The notes under the pieces are model-generated. The model worked only from the letters and a program-made list of their open reading frames with translations, was not told where the DNA came from and did not search any database. From Takifugu bimaculatus (Eukaryota > Chordata > Actinopteri > Tetraodontiformes > Tetraodontidae), in the NCBI GenBank assembly GCA_004026145.2, contig CP034975.1, forward strand, positions 24,505,861 to 24,569,860: a stretch of 64,000 nucleotides of DNA, written 5' to 3'. The number at the start of each line of letters is the position of its first letter. Position 1 is the stretch's first letter. This document shows positions 25,331 through 37,310 of this stretch, piece after piece. The position numbers and the translations under genes are program-made.

Positions 25331-26291
25331 GCTGTAGCCTGGCTAGCCGAGCGGATAAAGGGGGCTAACGAACCGCTAACTTGCTGAGGGGACCGGTAAG
25401 CTACGTCCGTTGAATGGTGGCGCGCTGCTCGGCCGCCACAAAATACAATCCCCGGTGCTTATGATTCGCCGTTTATTGCCTATTTAAACGACGGAGATAT
25501 GAAACGACCCGACACACAGATAACATGACAACTTTGGAGCTAACGGTGTTGTGGGTGACAGCTGTGCGTTAGCAGTAGCTCGTCAGCAGCCCGTAGCTAG
25601 TTTATTGTCTGGTGGCTTAGAAAAAGCAATGGTTTAAAGTTCCTATCTAATCATCTCTCTTAGGCCAACTTGGAAAATGACCGACACTTTGTGCAAAGTG
25701 CGAGTCGTATCTTTGTTTCTAATGTTTGAGGTTCGTAACGGACCTTTGACAGGACTCATTCGCTGAGGTTCGGTTAAGTCAATCGCTATTGTGAAATATA
25801 TAAAAAACAAACTACGAGAACTTCTGCTCTTAAACTACCATGACGAGGGGTTGTGCAGTGACAGGAGACAGTGGGCGATATCTAAGCTACTCTCTATTAA
25901 TGACCATACAAGCAGTGATGAATTAAGCAGGACTGCTGTCATTTAAACTCAATTCTTAAGAGAAATAAAATCGAATCTACTTTTCTACGTTTATTTTAAG
26001 ACGGCGGGATGAAATTACGGGCTTCCAGATGTCATTTGAGAACGACAAGGTCACCGTATGCCTCATTTTTAAGACCACAACTCACAGTTGCCAGACTTTA
26101 AATACAAAACGACATCTTATTAAAATAATTAGTAAAGTCCACAGTTATTCGGAATAAGAATAGGATTAGAATGCAGCATGAAACCAACAGCCAGAACGAT
26201 GCAGATCTGGTCTCTATTTCATCGTTAGTTGTCCAGTAATAGTCGGTGGGTCGTCTTCGGACGGCAAACCACCATTTTTATAAAAATACAG

Positions 26292-26516
26292 AAACAGCCC
26301 AGTGGTACGAGCCATGAAGGGTAAGTGCGGGATCTTAAAGGAAAATGAAAGTAAAAGGCGGGAGGCAGAAAACGTTATTTTCCTTTGAATTAATTGCAGA
26401 ATTCTAAGTACTTCGGTACTGAGTTTGTTTCCTGTTTGCTAGGGATTTAGACCTCCTCTTCCTCCATTCTCAAATGCCAACAACAACAGCCGTCGAAGAA
26501 ACAGGAGAGTGCACTC
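26292..26516 (+). other. Two candidate alternative 5' UTR exons of tfdp1
   Basis: 26292-26320 lies between AATACAG and GTAAGTG. 26443-26516 lies between the strong acceptor TTTCCTGTTTGCTAG and donor GTAAGTGC. Both sit in the 1.9 kb tfdp1 intron 1 and have no long open frame. Each contains an upstream ATG. Confidence 0.4.
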
Positions 26517-27340
26517 GTAAGTGCACATAATCACAATATAGTTGATATTCACCGTGCGAATTTGCAGCACGGGTTTTAAATGTTAATCCATGGTCAGATT
26601 TGTCTAGATAATGCAGCACAGTAACAGCAATTGCTAAAAATGTATGTGAATCCTTTCAAAACGTGCCTTGGCTAACTAGCCAGCTAGCGCCAAGTTGCAT
26701 CCAATGCTAGCTGTTAGCAGCAACATTTAGCTAGCTGCATTTAACAAAAGAAGGAAGATTGCTGTGGTCGTGTGCTCTATATGCTTTTGCTGGCGAATGC
26801 AGCAACAATAGTTGCGACTCTGTGGTGTAGTACCTGAAAAGTCACGGTTCTGTACGACTGAAATAAAGTTAGCATGTGTGACCTGTAACGTTAGCAGAAG
26901 TTGCCTCTCCTCCGGACGTGTTCGGTACCTGAAGTAGGCCCTTTTGCTCTTAGCATCGCAGAAGTTGTGAGCATCCAGATGTACCTTAATTATACATAAT
27001 TGTGTAACCCATTCTGTCAGAAACCCACCCCAAGTGCTGGTTTAATTTATACTTGCAAAGACTGGCACATATAGCAACATTTGCCAGTAGAACGTCCCAG
27101 TGGTGCAGCTCTGTACTGTCTGTTAATAGTTAAAGTGGGCCTTAAAAGTAAATGAAAATTGATTTCCCCACCTGAAACAGAGATTAAAGTGTTCAAAGTT
27201 TAGGAAAGCATATCATTCACGAGACAAAATTGAAACTTGATACTCTCAGTTAAACTTTAATTGTCTTTCAGGTGTCTGACCAGTGACGAATAGAACATTC
27301 CTTTTAACCCCAAGGTCAACTCCTCTGGTCCTTTTGGATC

Positions 27341-30300
27341 ATGGCTAAAGATGTAAGTGACTCTGGTTGAGCTTAACCTGTTACCTGTTGAGACCCTTTG
27401 TCTCTGGCCAGGTTGCATCATGGAATAATTGTTAATGAAACTCCTGTCTTCTGCTTGAAAGGCTGGTCTGATTGAAACAAACGGAGAGCTGAAGATTTTT
27501 GTTGACCAGAATATGAGCCCGAGCAAAGGTACCCTTCATAAAGACGTTGTTGAAAGGGCGCAGTGTCCAACTGTCCCCTTGGTGAACATCTGCTGGGTTG
27601 TGGTGGGACAACAGAGGGTAATGGGGCGTCATTAATGCCTCTGGTCGTGTCCTCTCTTCTATTAGATGTTTTCAGTTTGGTTACTGTCCAGCCTGCAGCT
27701 GCACCTGTGGCCAAACAGCTACTGCCCAAAACTCTTGGGCCATCAAACGTGAACATTGCAGCACACGTGCAACATATGCCCCACATGGTGAGTGACCCTC
27801 CTCCCCTCCCTCCCCCCCCACACATGTTTATTAGCTATTCTGTTATATCTGCATTTTAGAGAGATTTAAGCTTTCGACATGCAGATGCATTGGTGGGTAG
27901 ATTCACCATCTTACTGTTGTGTAAGCCCGTGTTTATCATTGTGAGGTGACCTGGTGGAGGGTAGGTGGAGACGGTGATCCTAAGCTTACCAACTCTACAG
28001 TCAGCAGGATTACACCCATCATCCCATTATATACATGGAGTGTATACATAAAGGAAATCAGCTTAGATAGGAATAGATCACCTGTCTTCTCCTCGTCTTG
28101 TATTGTAATTAAAGATTTTAAGTACACTTGTGTTTTCATTGAAGCCTTCCTAAAACTGTTGCGTTCATGCTGGGCTAGATTTCAAAGGCCACGTTCATTC
28201 ACCTGGGCCGTTTCTGGGAAATTATGGAATCAGTTTATTGGATGATGATTGCCCTGAAGCTCGGCCCCGTTCAGCTTGTTGCGACTGAACTTTGTCCCAG
28301 CCCACTTGCTGCCACTGCGCCAACATTTAGCAGGTTTCCAGCAGCTAGCCCTTAGCATGATGTCAGTCTCTTTGGAGCTGATTCTACTGCGTATCAGTCG
28401 GTCCACGTGCTCTCCACCTTGACCTGCAGGAACCAGATAAACAGACCATAATGATGCTTCTCTCGGGGTGCCAAAGCGGCGCCGTCGGACTTTTCTCACC
28501 TTTGGATCGCTGTGATGTCTGAGTAATTTTGTAATGGTAAAACGTTGTCTTGTCATTTGCAGGTGATTGGGACGCCTCAGAGAGCTACAGTATCAAATAC
28601 TATTTTGGTAAACAGCCCTCACACACCGAGCTCGCAGTTCCTCACTCAGACTCAGCAGTCTGACGCCTCTCCCTGGTCATCGGGGTGAGTCCCCCAGCCC
28701 CCCCGGTAATTATCTGTAATTAAGGGTTTGTTGTGATAATGGAATCTGCTTTCAGGAAACGTGGAAAGAAAGGTGAAAAGAACGGCAAAGGCCTGAGGCA
28801 TTTCTCCATGAAAGTGTGTGAGAAGGTCCAGAAGAAAGGAGTCACCACCTACAACGAAGTGGCCGACGAGCTGGTGGCGGAATTCAGCTCCTCAGACAAC
28901 CACATGTCGCCCAACGATGCAGTGAGTGCTGCCCCCCAACGCTGCCCCGGGCCCAGTTTATGGCCGCTCTTAACCCCTGGAACCGCTCTGTGTTTCTGAA
29001 GCATGTGTACGACCAGAAGAACATCCGGCGACGCGTGTACGACGCTCTGAATGTACTCATGGCCATGAACATCATCTCTAAAGAGAAGAAAGAGATCAAA
29101 TGGATCGGCCTTCCCACCAACTCGGCGCAGGAGTGCCAAAACCTCGAGGTGAGACCCCCCCCCCCCCCTTTTTTTATGGTGGAACGCTTCTATTCCCAAC
29201 GCTCCGATTCTCAACGGCGACTCTGCCGACAGGTGGAGCGACAGAGACGGCTGGAGAGGATCAAACAGAAACAGTCACAGCTTCAGGAGCTCATCCTGCA
29301 GGTGAGCGCCGGCGCCCCCGGGCTGCAGCCGCACCGGCGCCGCCACGTTGACGGTCGCGCCGCTTCACCTCAACCGTCGTTCATCTTGTTTTGCAGCAAA
29401 TAGCGTTTAAGAATCTGGTGCAGCGGAACAGACAGACGGAGCAGCAAGCCAACAGACCCCCTCCTCCCAACTCCATCATCCACCTTCCCTTCATCATCGT
29501 CAACACCAGCAAGAAGACCGTCATCGACTGCAGCATCTCCAGCGACAAGTACGACTCTTTTCCCTCCGAACGGAGCTCCGGTCCGTCCCGGCTGCTCAGG
29601 TTCCACCTGTTGAGGGTGTGATACGAGTCAACAGCAACATGTGGACTCGCTCCTCAGGACCGTCTCATCCGTTCTCTGCTTTCAGAAGCTCTGCGTTGGA
29701 TTCACGTCTTCGTCTTCCTCTTCTGTCTCCTGCAGGTTCGAGTATTTGTTCAACTTTGACAGCATGTTTGAGATCCACGACGACATCGAGGTGCTGAAGC
29801 GCATGGGCATGGCCTGCGGCCTGGAGGTGGGGAAGTGCTCCGCAGAGGACCTGAAGGTGGCCCGAAGTCTGGTGCCCAAAGCCCTGGAGCCGTATGTCAT
29901 AGGTCAGCCGCCGTCTCTCCCTTAGACACCTGACACGCAACAAGTCTGCGTCAGTATCTGAGCAGTGGCGGAGGGTTCTGGCTGAGAGCTGCTGACACCT
30001 TTGTTGTCATGGTGACAGCAAAGGCGTCAGCACGCAGGAAGAGACGCATCATCTTGATTTACACACCATCTGTCTTGAGGGGCTTCAGCCAAAACCCTTC
30101 CTTTTAACAGGAAGAAACCTTGAGCAGGACCATGTGCAGGGACCTTCCTGCTGTAGTGGGAGGGGATAAGGGAGGGGGGGGGTGGAGATTAGATGCAGAA
30201 ACTTATACTGTAGATGCAGAACAAAGAAGGAAAAGTCCAGTCGTCTCATCACTCGGGTCTAATGACGGTTCTGTCCTGCGTCTGCCACCCCCGACCTCCC

Positions 30301-30707
30301 GCCTGGGAGGGGAATAGTCACACTCCTCAGCGAGAGGAGAGGGTTCGATATTGGGGCACCGGAACACGGAGGCATCAGCTACATTCTGTAACATTCACAT
30401 TCTCCCCCCCCAGAGATGGCGAAGGGGCCCATCAGCAACGTCTACATCACCGGGGGCTCCTCGGCCAACGGGGCGCGTTACCCCGGCAGGTGAGCGCGGT
30501 GGCGGATGCTTGACCTCAATGCTTCCTCTGTGACTCCCACCTAACCACGGCTCGCCTCCCTCTCGTAGTGACGGCTGCACCGACGGCACCATGGCCTCCA
30601 GCTCCAACGACTCTCACTACAGCGGCTCCCGCGTGGAGACGCCGGTCTCCTGTATGGGGGACGACGACGACGACGACGAATACGACGAGAACGACGACGA
30701 AGACTAA
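27341..30707 (+). CDS. tfdp1: Transcription factor Dp-1 (E2F dimerisation partner)
   Basis: Coding exons 27341-27352, 27462-27528, 27666-27787, 28563-28684, 28756-28921, 29002-29148, 29233-29301, 29397-29548, 29736-29902, 30414-30489 and 30569-30707 give 412 aa (human 410). The start is MAKDAGLIE, as in human. Residues about 108-190 are the winged-helix DNA-binding domain (KGLRHFSMKVCEKVQ, then RRRVYDALNVLMAMNIISK and KEIKWIGLP). The DP dimerisation coiled coil follows (VERQRRLERIKQKQSQLQEL). Next come the marked-box-like core (HLPFIIVNTSKKTVIDCSIS, FEYLFNFD, EVLKRMGMACGLE) and an Asp/Glu-rich C-terminus. DP1 heterodimerises with E2Fs on cell-cycle promoters. The 5' UTR starts at an exon near 25320-25395; exon 2 begins at 27272. 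Most introns are 80-300 bp. Confidence 0.96.
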
Positions 30708-31715
30708 TCTGTCCGAGCCTCCACGCCCAACAAGCACAGTCCGACAAGCCACCTTCACGATGGGAAATTAGACCTGCTCTGTGTGCTTCTTTGACCTGAC
30801 CCCCCCCTCCCCCCACACCCGTGTGTCTGTCTGGCCTACTCAGGGGTGTAGATGATTACCCAGGAAAAAACCAACCAACCAACCCACGGAGGTGTTCCTG
30901 CTCCCGAAGCCCCCGCGCCGCAGCTCTGGGGGCGCCGTCGTCCAAAGGAACCTGTTGCCCAGCCGACATGTTGGCGTCTTTCAGTCCCCGCCACCGTTCA
31001 ATAAGCCATCCCGCAACAAAAGACTCTAAAGTCCTCTGCTGTCGGAGCGTTTTCCATGTCCTCCTTTAGGTTTTCCAGTTTTTGTAACGTCGAGCAGCGG
31101 ACCCAGGTGTTCCTGAGACAGCCAAAGTGTCCGCTGCTGTAGTGCAGCGCCGCCGGGTCTGGACGGCCGCCGCGGCGACGCCACGTTCCTTGTTTGTGTT
31201 CTGGGTCATGATTTCCAGTAGTTCCTCCTCCATTATGTTGGGCTGGCTTCACTCTGTTTTGTTGGCAGCTGCTTTTCCCGACCTCCTTTGCTCGTTTCTT
31301 TGTTTTGTTTTTTGTATTTCGGAGTCTCCAGAATTCTCCATCGCCGCCCTGTTAACACCTTGGTGGTGTTTCAAAAATAACGGCACCAGCGAGGTAAAGA
31401 CTTTTCTAACCCAGGCTCCTAATAGGTAAAATAAGCTTTTTTTTGTGAATTCCATATATAAATCCAGGATTGTAGCTTATAGTATCCTTTAGAGGCCAGT
31501 GCTGAAGTTAGACCTTCAATTACTATTGATGTAAAAAACCCATAAATAAATAAAAAGATGTGTGATTGCTTAGGTCTTTATGTACTCCATTTTCCAAGGT
31601 CTCCCTTTTAAAACTTAGCAACACGTGTATGACTTCCAAATACCTTTTCTGTAATCTAATATAAGTTTGCAAATTAAAATAGATTGTTTTAATAAATTTG
31701 CATCTAAAGTTTGTG
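30708..31715 (+). other. tfdp1 3' UTR
   Basis: No exon of another gene. Candidate poly(A) signals are AATAAA at 31545-31554 (overlapping pair) and 31691-31696. The first half is GC-rich; the second is AT-rich. Confidence 0.6.
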
Positions 31716-32353
31716 GCTTTTTTAAAAAAAAACATTTTTTGGAACCACCCATGACGCCGGGTTGCGTATTCCGGATTTTACCCTGACCTTTGTCCCCGGC
31801 GGCTCGGGACCTGCCTGTGTGGGCTTTTCTGTTTTTTTTAGCCGCGTCCAAGTGTTGCTGACATGGAGAGCTGATGAGGACCAGCAGGGAAGGTGCTGCC
31901 TTTATTTAGTGGAGCGGGTGTTCAGCCCAAGCTCACGCCAGCTCATTTTATTTTCAAATGGTCCGGTTGCTTCACGCCAGCATTGCGAGGACGTGCTGGT
32001 TACGCGTTCTTCAAATGTGACCTCTGCTCGGTGCCGAATCTCCTGATTTCTCACTGGATTGTCTGCTGGTGTCCAGCTGCCTCCGCTGGCCCTGATGTTC
32101 TGTTTCAGGCTGTGCTCGCGCACCGTCTGGGGCATTAGGGTGTTAGTGGATTACAGAAAGGTGTTGACTCAGGTTTGTGACCGTGTGCGTGCGCACGCCA
32201 CAGTGGGGCAGCGCTCAGAGCGTTACTGGGATCTGGCCGAGACACCAGTCGCCCAGGTTCTCTCTGCCTTCGCCCCTGACAGGTTAGTGCTCGCGTTTTG
32301 TTCTGGTCTTTCTGCGATGTGTCCGCTCGGCACCGCTTAAGAGTCTCATCGTC
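31716..32353 (+). promoter_or_regulatory. grk1 upstream region and 5' UTR
   Basis: Holds the presumed photoreceptor promoter of grk1. A GGATTA core (OTX/CRX-type) is at 32148-32153, about 200 bp before the ATG. No TATA box is obvious. The activity is inferred only. Confidence 0.35.
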
Positions 32354-34890
32354 ATGGACATCGGAGGCCTGACCACCGTGGTAGCAAATTCTGCCTACAT
32401 CAATGCCCGTGGCAGCATTGATGGCACCAATTCGGCGGCAGCCCGCGACAAGAAGTTCCACTCTCGCCTCAAACTGCCCCACATCACCGTGTGTGAGGGC
32501 CTGAGGGACACCCTGGATTTGTCCTTTGACACCGTCTGTGTGGAGCAGCCGATCGGCAAGCGTCTCTTCAGGGAATTCCTGGACGCGAACAAAGAGTACC
32601 ACGGGTCCTGTCGTCTGTGGAGGGACATCGAGAGCTACGATCTGGCGGAGGATTCAGACAGGGCCCAGAAGGCCTCAAAGATTGTTCAGCGCTACATGGA
32701 CCCCGCGGCCAAACATTACTGCCCGTACCTGCCTGAGGACGTCATCGCGAAGGTGAAGGAGGGCCAGGAGGCCGTCGGCGATGACTTGTTTGCTGCAGCT
32801 CTGGCCACGACGTTGGACTACCTACGGGAAGCTCCTTTCATGTTCTTCACGGAGAGCATGTATCTGAAGAGGTTCCTGCAGTGGAAGTGGCTGGAGACAC
32901 AGCCCATTGACGCAGACTGGTTCCTGGACTTCCGTGTGCTGGGGAAAGGTGGGTTTGGGGAGGTCTCAGCCTGTCAGATGAAGGCCACGGGAAAACTATA
33001 CGCCTGTAAGAAACTCAACAAGAAGAGGCTGAAGAAGAGGAAAGGCTATGAGGTGAGAGCGCCAGCGCTCCTGTACCAGAGGTCTGGCGTAGTCACATCC
33101 TATAACCTGTGAAGTTGTGTCGACTTGGTGCATGTGGTGATGCAACAAAGACATTTTGTTGGCTTTGTGTGCCCCACACGGAGGTGTTAATCGTCTTTGT
33201 CCCTGCCCCTGGCAGTATTAAGCCACAGGGTTAGGGCGCTGCAGGAAGCTTTGCAACAAAGCTCTTCTTGAATGGAACTTCTCCGCTGTGTTTCGCCCTT
33301 GACTTATCCGCAGCCATAATATCTCCTGCTGAGCCTCAACGAGGGCTGCCGCTCAACATTGTTTTCTATGGCGTAGCTCTGTGACCCAGCTGTCCTTCCT
33401 GTTGTCCTCCTGCAGGGGGCGATGGTGGAGAAACGCATACTGGAGAAGGTTCACAGTCGCTTCATCGTGTCGCTGGCCTATGCCTTCCAGACCAAAGAGG
33501 AACTTTGCTTGATTATGACCATCATGAACGGAGGAGACCTCAAGTAAATTCTGATAATTAATTTATTTAGGTTTCGACGCAGCCGTATAGCCTGTGTTCT
33601 ATACATCTAGCGGCAAAAATATCCCCCCCAAAATGTCTTGGTTACAAGAATAATTCCTGTATATAAGCTAAGTGGATATGCTATGGTGTTGGAACTCCTC
33701 TGTCCTCTTGTCTCTGAAGGTATCACGTCTACCTGGTGGATGAGAACAACCCCGGGTTTGAGGAGCCCAGGGCCTGTTTCTACATCGCTCAGATCATCCA
33801 GGGTTTGGAGCACCTCCACCAGAAAAGAATCATCTACAGAGATCTTAAACCCGAAAATGTGCTGCTGGATAACGATGGTAGAAGTGTCCCATCTGTCCGG
33901 TTATTAACGTGCCATAAACGGCGGCTAATGAAACCGTTATTTGTCTAATCAGGTAACGTGCGTATATCTGACCTGGGTCTCGCTGTGGAGCTAAAAGAAG
34001 GAAAAACAATGACTAAAGGCTACGCTGGGACACCAGGTGGGTGAAAACAGTCATTTCCTGTTTGTACTAAATGTGTTGTCGTTGGCCTCTGAGCAATTTC
34101 TGCTTTTCATGCAGGGTACATGCCCCCAGAGATGCTAAAAGGGGAGAAGTATGACTCGTGTGTGGATTACTTCTCTCTGGGAGTGACTCTTTTTGAGTTC
34201 TTAGCTGCTAAGAACCCCTTTAGAAACAGGGGGGAGAAGGTCAGTTGCAAATAAACTCCAGCAAAAGTTAGAGCTCCAGAGGAATAGATGGCGTCTAAGT
34301 CCACCCGTCTCTTGCTCAGGTTGAACGGGAGGAGATGAAAGAGCGCATGCTAACGCGGCAGGTGGAGTACCCGGACAACTTCAGTCAGAATGCAAAGTTG
34401 CTCTGCGAGGGGCTCCTTGCTAAAGAGATGGACAAGAGGATGGGTTTCAAAAACGGGTGCTGCGATGAGCTCAGAGCGCACCCCTTCTTCACCGACATCA
34501 ACTGGAGGAAGCTGAATGCAGGTAACGCCAGCTGTGGTTCATTTGCACTAAGAAACCAGACAGAATGTCCTCCTAGATTAAAGAAATGCTTCCCCTCCAG
34601 GAATTCTGCCTCCCCCGTTCGTGCCCGACCCCAGGGTGGTGTACGCCAAAAGCCTGGACGACGTCGGCGCCTTCTCCTCGGTGAAGGGGGTGAACCTGGA
34701 GGATACCGACAGGAGCTTTTTTGATGAGTTCTCCTCGGGGAACATCTCCATCCCCTGGCAGGAGGAGATGATTGACATGGGCATCTACAGCGAGCTCAAC
34801 GTTTGGGGTCCCGAAGGGGGGGTCCCGGACGACCTCCGCAGGGAGTCCATACTGGAGCAGCCAAAGTCGTCCACCTGCTGTGCGTCGTAG
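32354..34890 (+). CDS. grk1: Rhodopsin kinase (G protein-coupled receptor kinase 1)
   Basis: Exons 32354-33052, 33416-33543, 33720-33877, 33953-34036, 34115-34239, 34320-34521 and 34601-34890 give 561 aa (human 563). An N-terminal receptor-docking helix (MDIGGLTTVVANSA) is followed by an RGS-homology domain (about 55-175) and an AGC kinase domain. The kinase shows the P-loop GKGGFGEV, ATP-binding Lys219 in YACKK, YRDLKPEN with Asp317 and the GRK-specific DLG at 335-337. The AGC tail (DDVGAFSSVKGV) and RGS-return helix follow. The C-terminus CCAS is a CaaX box predicting farnesylation and membrane anchoring. The enzyme phosphorylates light-activated opsin so arrestin can bind. GRK1 rather than GRK7 is supported by the N-terminus and the Ser-ending CaaX; GRK7 ends in Leu. 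A large first coding exon is typical of the gene. A poly(A) signal is at 34961-34966. Confidence 0.96.
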
Positions 34891-34960
34891 AGTAAAAACA
34901 TCAACCCCAAATCTTCCTTCAGAACTTTATTCCCACAGTTTGAAGAATGCGTTTAGATCC

Positions 34961-34966
34961 AATAAA
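34961..34966 (+). terminator. grk1 poly(A) signal
   Basis: AATAAA 70 bp past the stop codon. A second, at about 35370, would overlap the convergent methyltransferase 3' end. Confidence 0.6.
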
Positions 34967-35317
34967 AGCCACATGCGTCCCCTTTTCCTCTCTGGCTGCT
35001 CTCCATCTGCGTGCAAATGATTAGATTTAAAACACAGTTTCAAAAGTTTGTGGGCGTGTTTGGTGCAGGAATGTTGTCGTGCGCCTGCAGGACCATTCAG
35101 GGTCGTTCCTGATTGTGTTCCTCTGGTTTTACTGCAAAGCTCAGCCAACAACTAAAGGGCGAGGAACACACACCTTCATGCTTCTGGAGCAACGTTGGAC
35201 ATTTTTTCAGGGTTGTCTGTCTTTGATTCCTTGCATGAATAGCCGAGAGCAGAACCACCTCCTAAGACTTTTATTAGCGTTTAGTTGAATATAGAGACAC
35301 GTTAACAGCAGATCCTT

Positions 35318-35323
35318 TTATTT
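35318..35323 (-). terminator. Likely poly(A) signal of the METTL21-type gene
   Basis: AATAAA on the minus strand, about 190 bp past the stop. Confidence 0.5.
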
Positions 35324-35513
35324 GTTAACCACTGCAGCAGTTGCTGGTTTATTGTGTTGAAAAGTTCAAATAAAATAGCTTATTGAAATGATGAATGGAG
35401 TCAGGAGTTTCGTCTGTCTGGGAATGTGATTCTATAAATACAATAAACGTCTTTCAACTGGCAGGAAATTTGAGTTTGATCATCTTGAAGGTATGACCTT
35501 TAAATCCGCTCCC

Positions 35514-37268
35514 TCACTTCTTGGCTGTGGCCTTGTAAATCCTCATTTCCGTCTGTGGGATCTCGGCGACCAGCGTGCTGTTGAAACTGCTCTGAAATCT
35601 CTCCGCGAAGCTCAGGTCCGACTGGAATCGCATCTTGTTGGCCCACAGCAGAGTCGTCCGACTCCCCGGCCTGCAGAAATGATGCATGGTCTTCAGCAGC
35701 TGCTCCAGGTTGTCATGGTGATAGACCACATCGGCCGCGAGGACGTAGTCGTAGTGGTACGATGGGAAGGGAAAGTCTCGCTCCAGGTCCTGACCCCAGG
35801 TCAGAGCCACTACCTGAGGGGTGTAGCGGGATCTGCCCTTGGTGTTCCTCAGAAGGTTAAAGGTCAGATTAGACAGGATGTCTGGCAGGTCGGTGGCTGT
35901 GACCCAGGCGCCTGAACAAGAGGTCACAATGACAAGGTGGCCACACAGGCAACAATCCATTGGTCCATTTGTAGCATTCAAAATGTCAGTTTTGCTGCAA
36001 CTAGAAGGAGTTTAATCTTTTCTGAGGCCAATTCAAACCTTTGAATCTGTACAACATCCACAAGTTCCACTCTGGCCTTTAAATGAGCAAAGAGACAGAG
36101 GAAACTCTTCTACAGAAACTGAATATTAATGCTGGATGTGATATTTCACAGAGAATAAAGTGATTCTGACAGAGGGACCAAATGACGTCAGTCTCTGACA
36201 ATGGCTTTATCTCAGCAACTAGCTTTGGTGTGGGTGGTCTCAGCCCTACAGACCCCCCACTGTTTCTCTGGCTTTAACCAAGAGGAAGCGTGGGGCATTT
36301 TTCACAAAAAAAAAAGAGGAAATCACTAAATACCACTGGATGACCAGTAAAAAGTGCACAAAAACATTCTGTCTGAGGCAGGTTCCGTGTCTACCCGGGT
36401 ACTGTGACACGGTTCTGTGGCGATTCCTCATTCTGCAGTTGCTGCCGGGCTTTGACGGCATGCCAAATAAATCGTCCGCGTCTGGGACAAATGACATTCC
36501 TGCGTCACACAGAAGTGTAGGGAGCGTCAGCGCTGGGTTTAGAGAGATGTTCTGGTCTCTAGCTTTGCTCTGGATAGCGTAGAACAAAATGGCATCCTGC
36601 ATTTGGCACTCATGGTGAGAGCTTGACTCAAATATGAGCCAAGCAATCCCAAAGACCAGGATCACACTGGCTGGCAGGCATTTGATCATTTGGAATAATG
36701 TGGGTGGACACATGGCCTGCTTGGCGCTCCATGTCTGCAAGGCTGCTGACCCCTGAAATAGACTCACCGAGCAAACAAGCCACTATTGACAACAGGCCCG
36801 TCCCAGCTCCGATCTCCAGCACCGCTTTGTCCAACAGATTCACTTGTTGCTGGTTGTTCTCCAAAAACTGGCACAACGCTATTGCCTGCAACACAAATCC
36901 CGGTTAGAAAACACACCCATGTGTGCAGAGACGCCCCCGGCGGTGTTGCTGTACCCCGGGCCAGATCAGAGCGCCGTACGCATCCATCGACTCGTGGATG
37001 CTGATGTCCTGACCGGCAAAATGAAAAGATTCCTTTCCCAGCGCGAAGTAAACGCTCGGCTCCCAGATGTTCCTCCTGTTCAAGGCTTCCCCTGCCATCG
37101 CCTTTAGGCCTGTTGAAGAGAAACTGGTTACAGTTCCAGACACCCGCTGCACCGACCAGCGCGGTTTAACCCCAAATTACCCTCATCTGCCTCCATCAGT
37201 TGGTTCCCCTTTTCTTGATCCGAACCTTGTGTTTTCGTGGGTTGACTGATTGGGGTTGGTCTCTGCAT
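35514..37268 (-). CDS. METTL21C/METTL21E-type protein-lysine methyltransferase
   Basis: Exons (minus) 37268-37181, 37109-36955, 36885-36768 and 35911-35514 join in frame to 252 aa. The family 16 seven-beta-strand fold is clear. The entry block ESMDAYGALIWPG is followed by the SAM-binding motif LEIGAGTGLLSIVA, then VTATDLPDILSNL, WGQDL, and post-motif II AADVVYHHDNLEQLL with the Asp used by METTL21 enzymes. LLWANKMRF closes the core. It most resembles METTL21C/METTL21E, muscle enzymes reported to methylate lysines on proteins such as AARS1 and VCP. I cannot separate C from E by eye. The start ATG follows a probable acceptor (TTCTCCTTCCTCAG), so an upstream UTR exon likely exists. It is convergent with grk1. 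The 857-bp last intron holds an unusual 173-codon open frame. Confidence 0.85.
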
Positions 37269-37310
37269 GATCTCAGAGTTCTGGTAAAAGCTGAGGAAGG
37301 AGAAGGTCAC

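Noticed and set aside
34927..35288. Frames downstream of grk1
   Set aside because: They follow the grk1 poly(A) signal and overlap the convergent 3' UTR; no homology.
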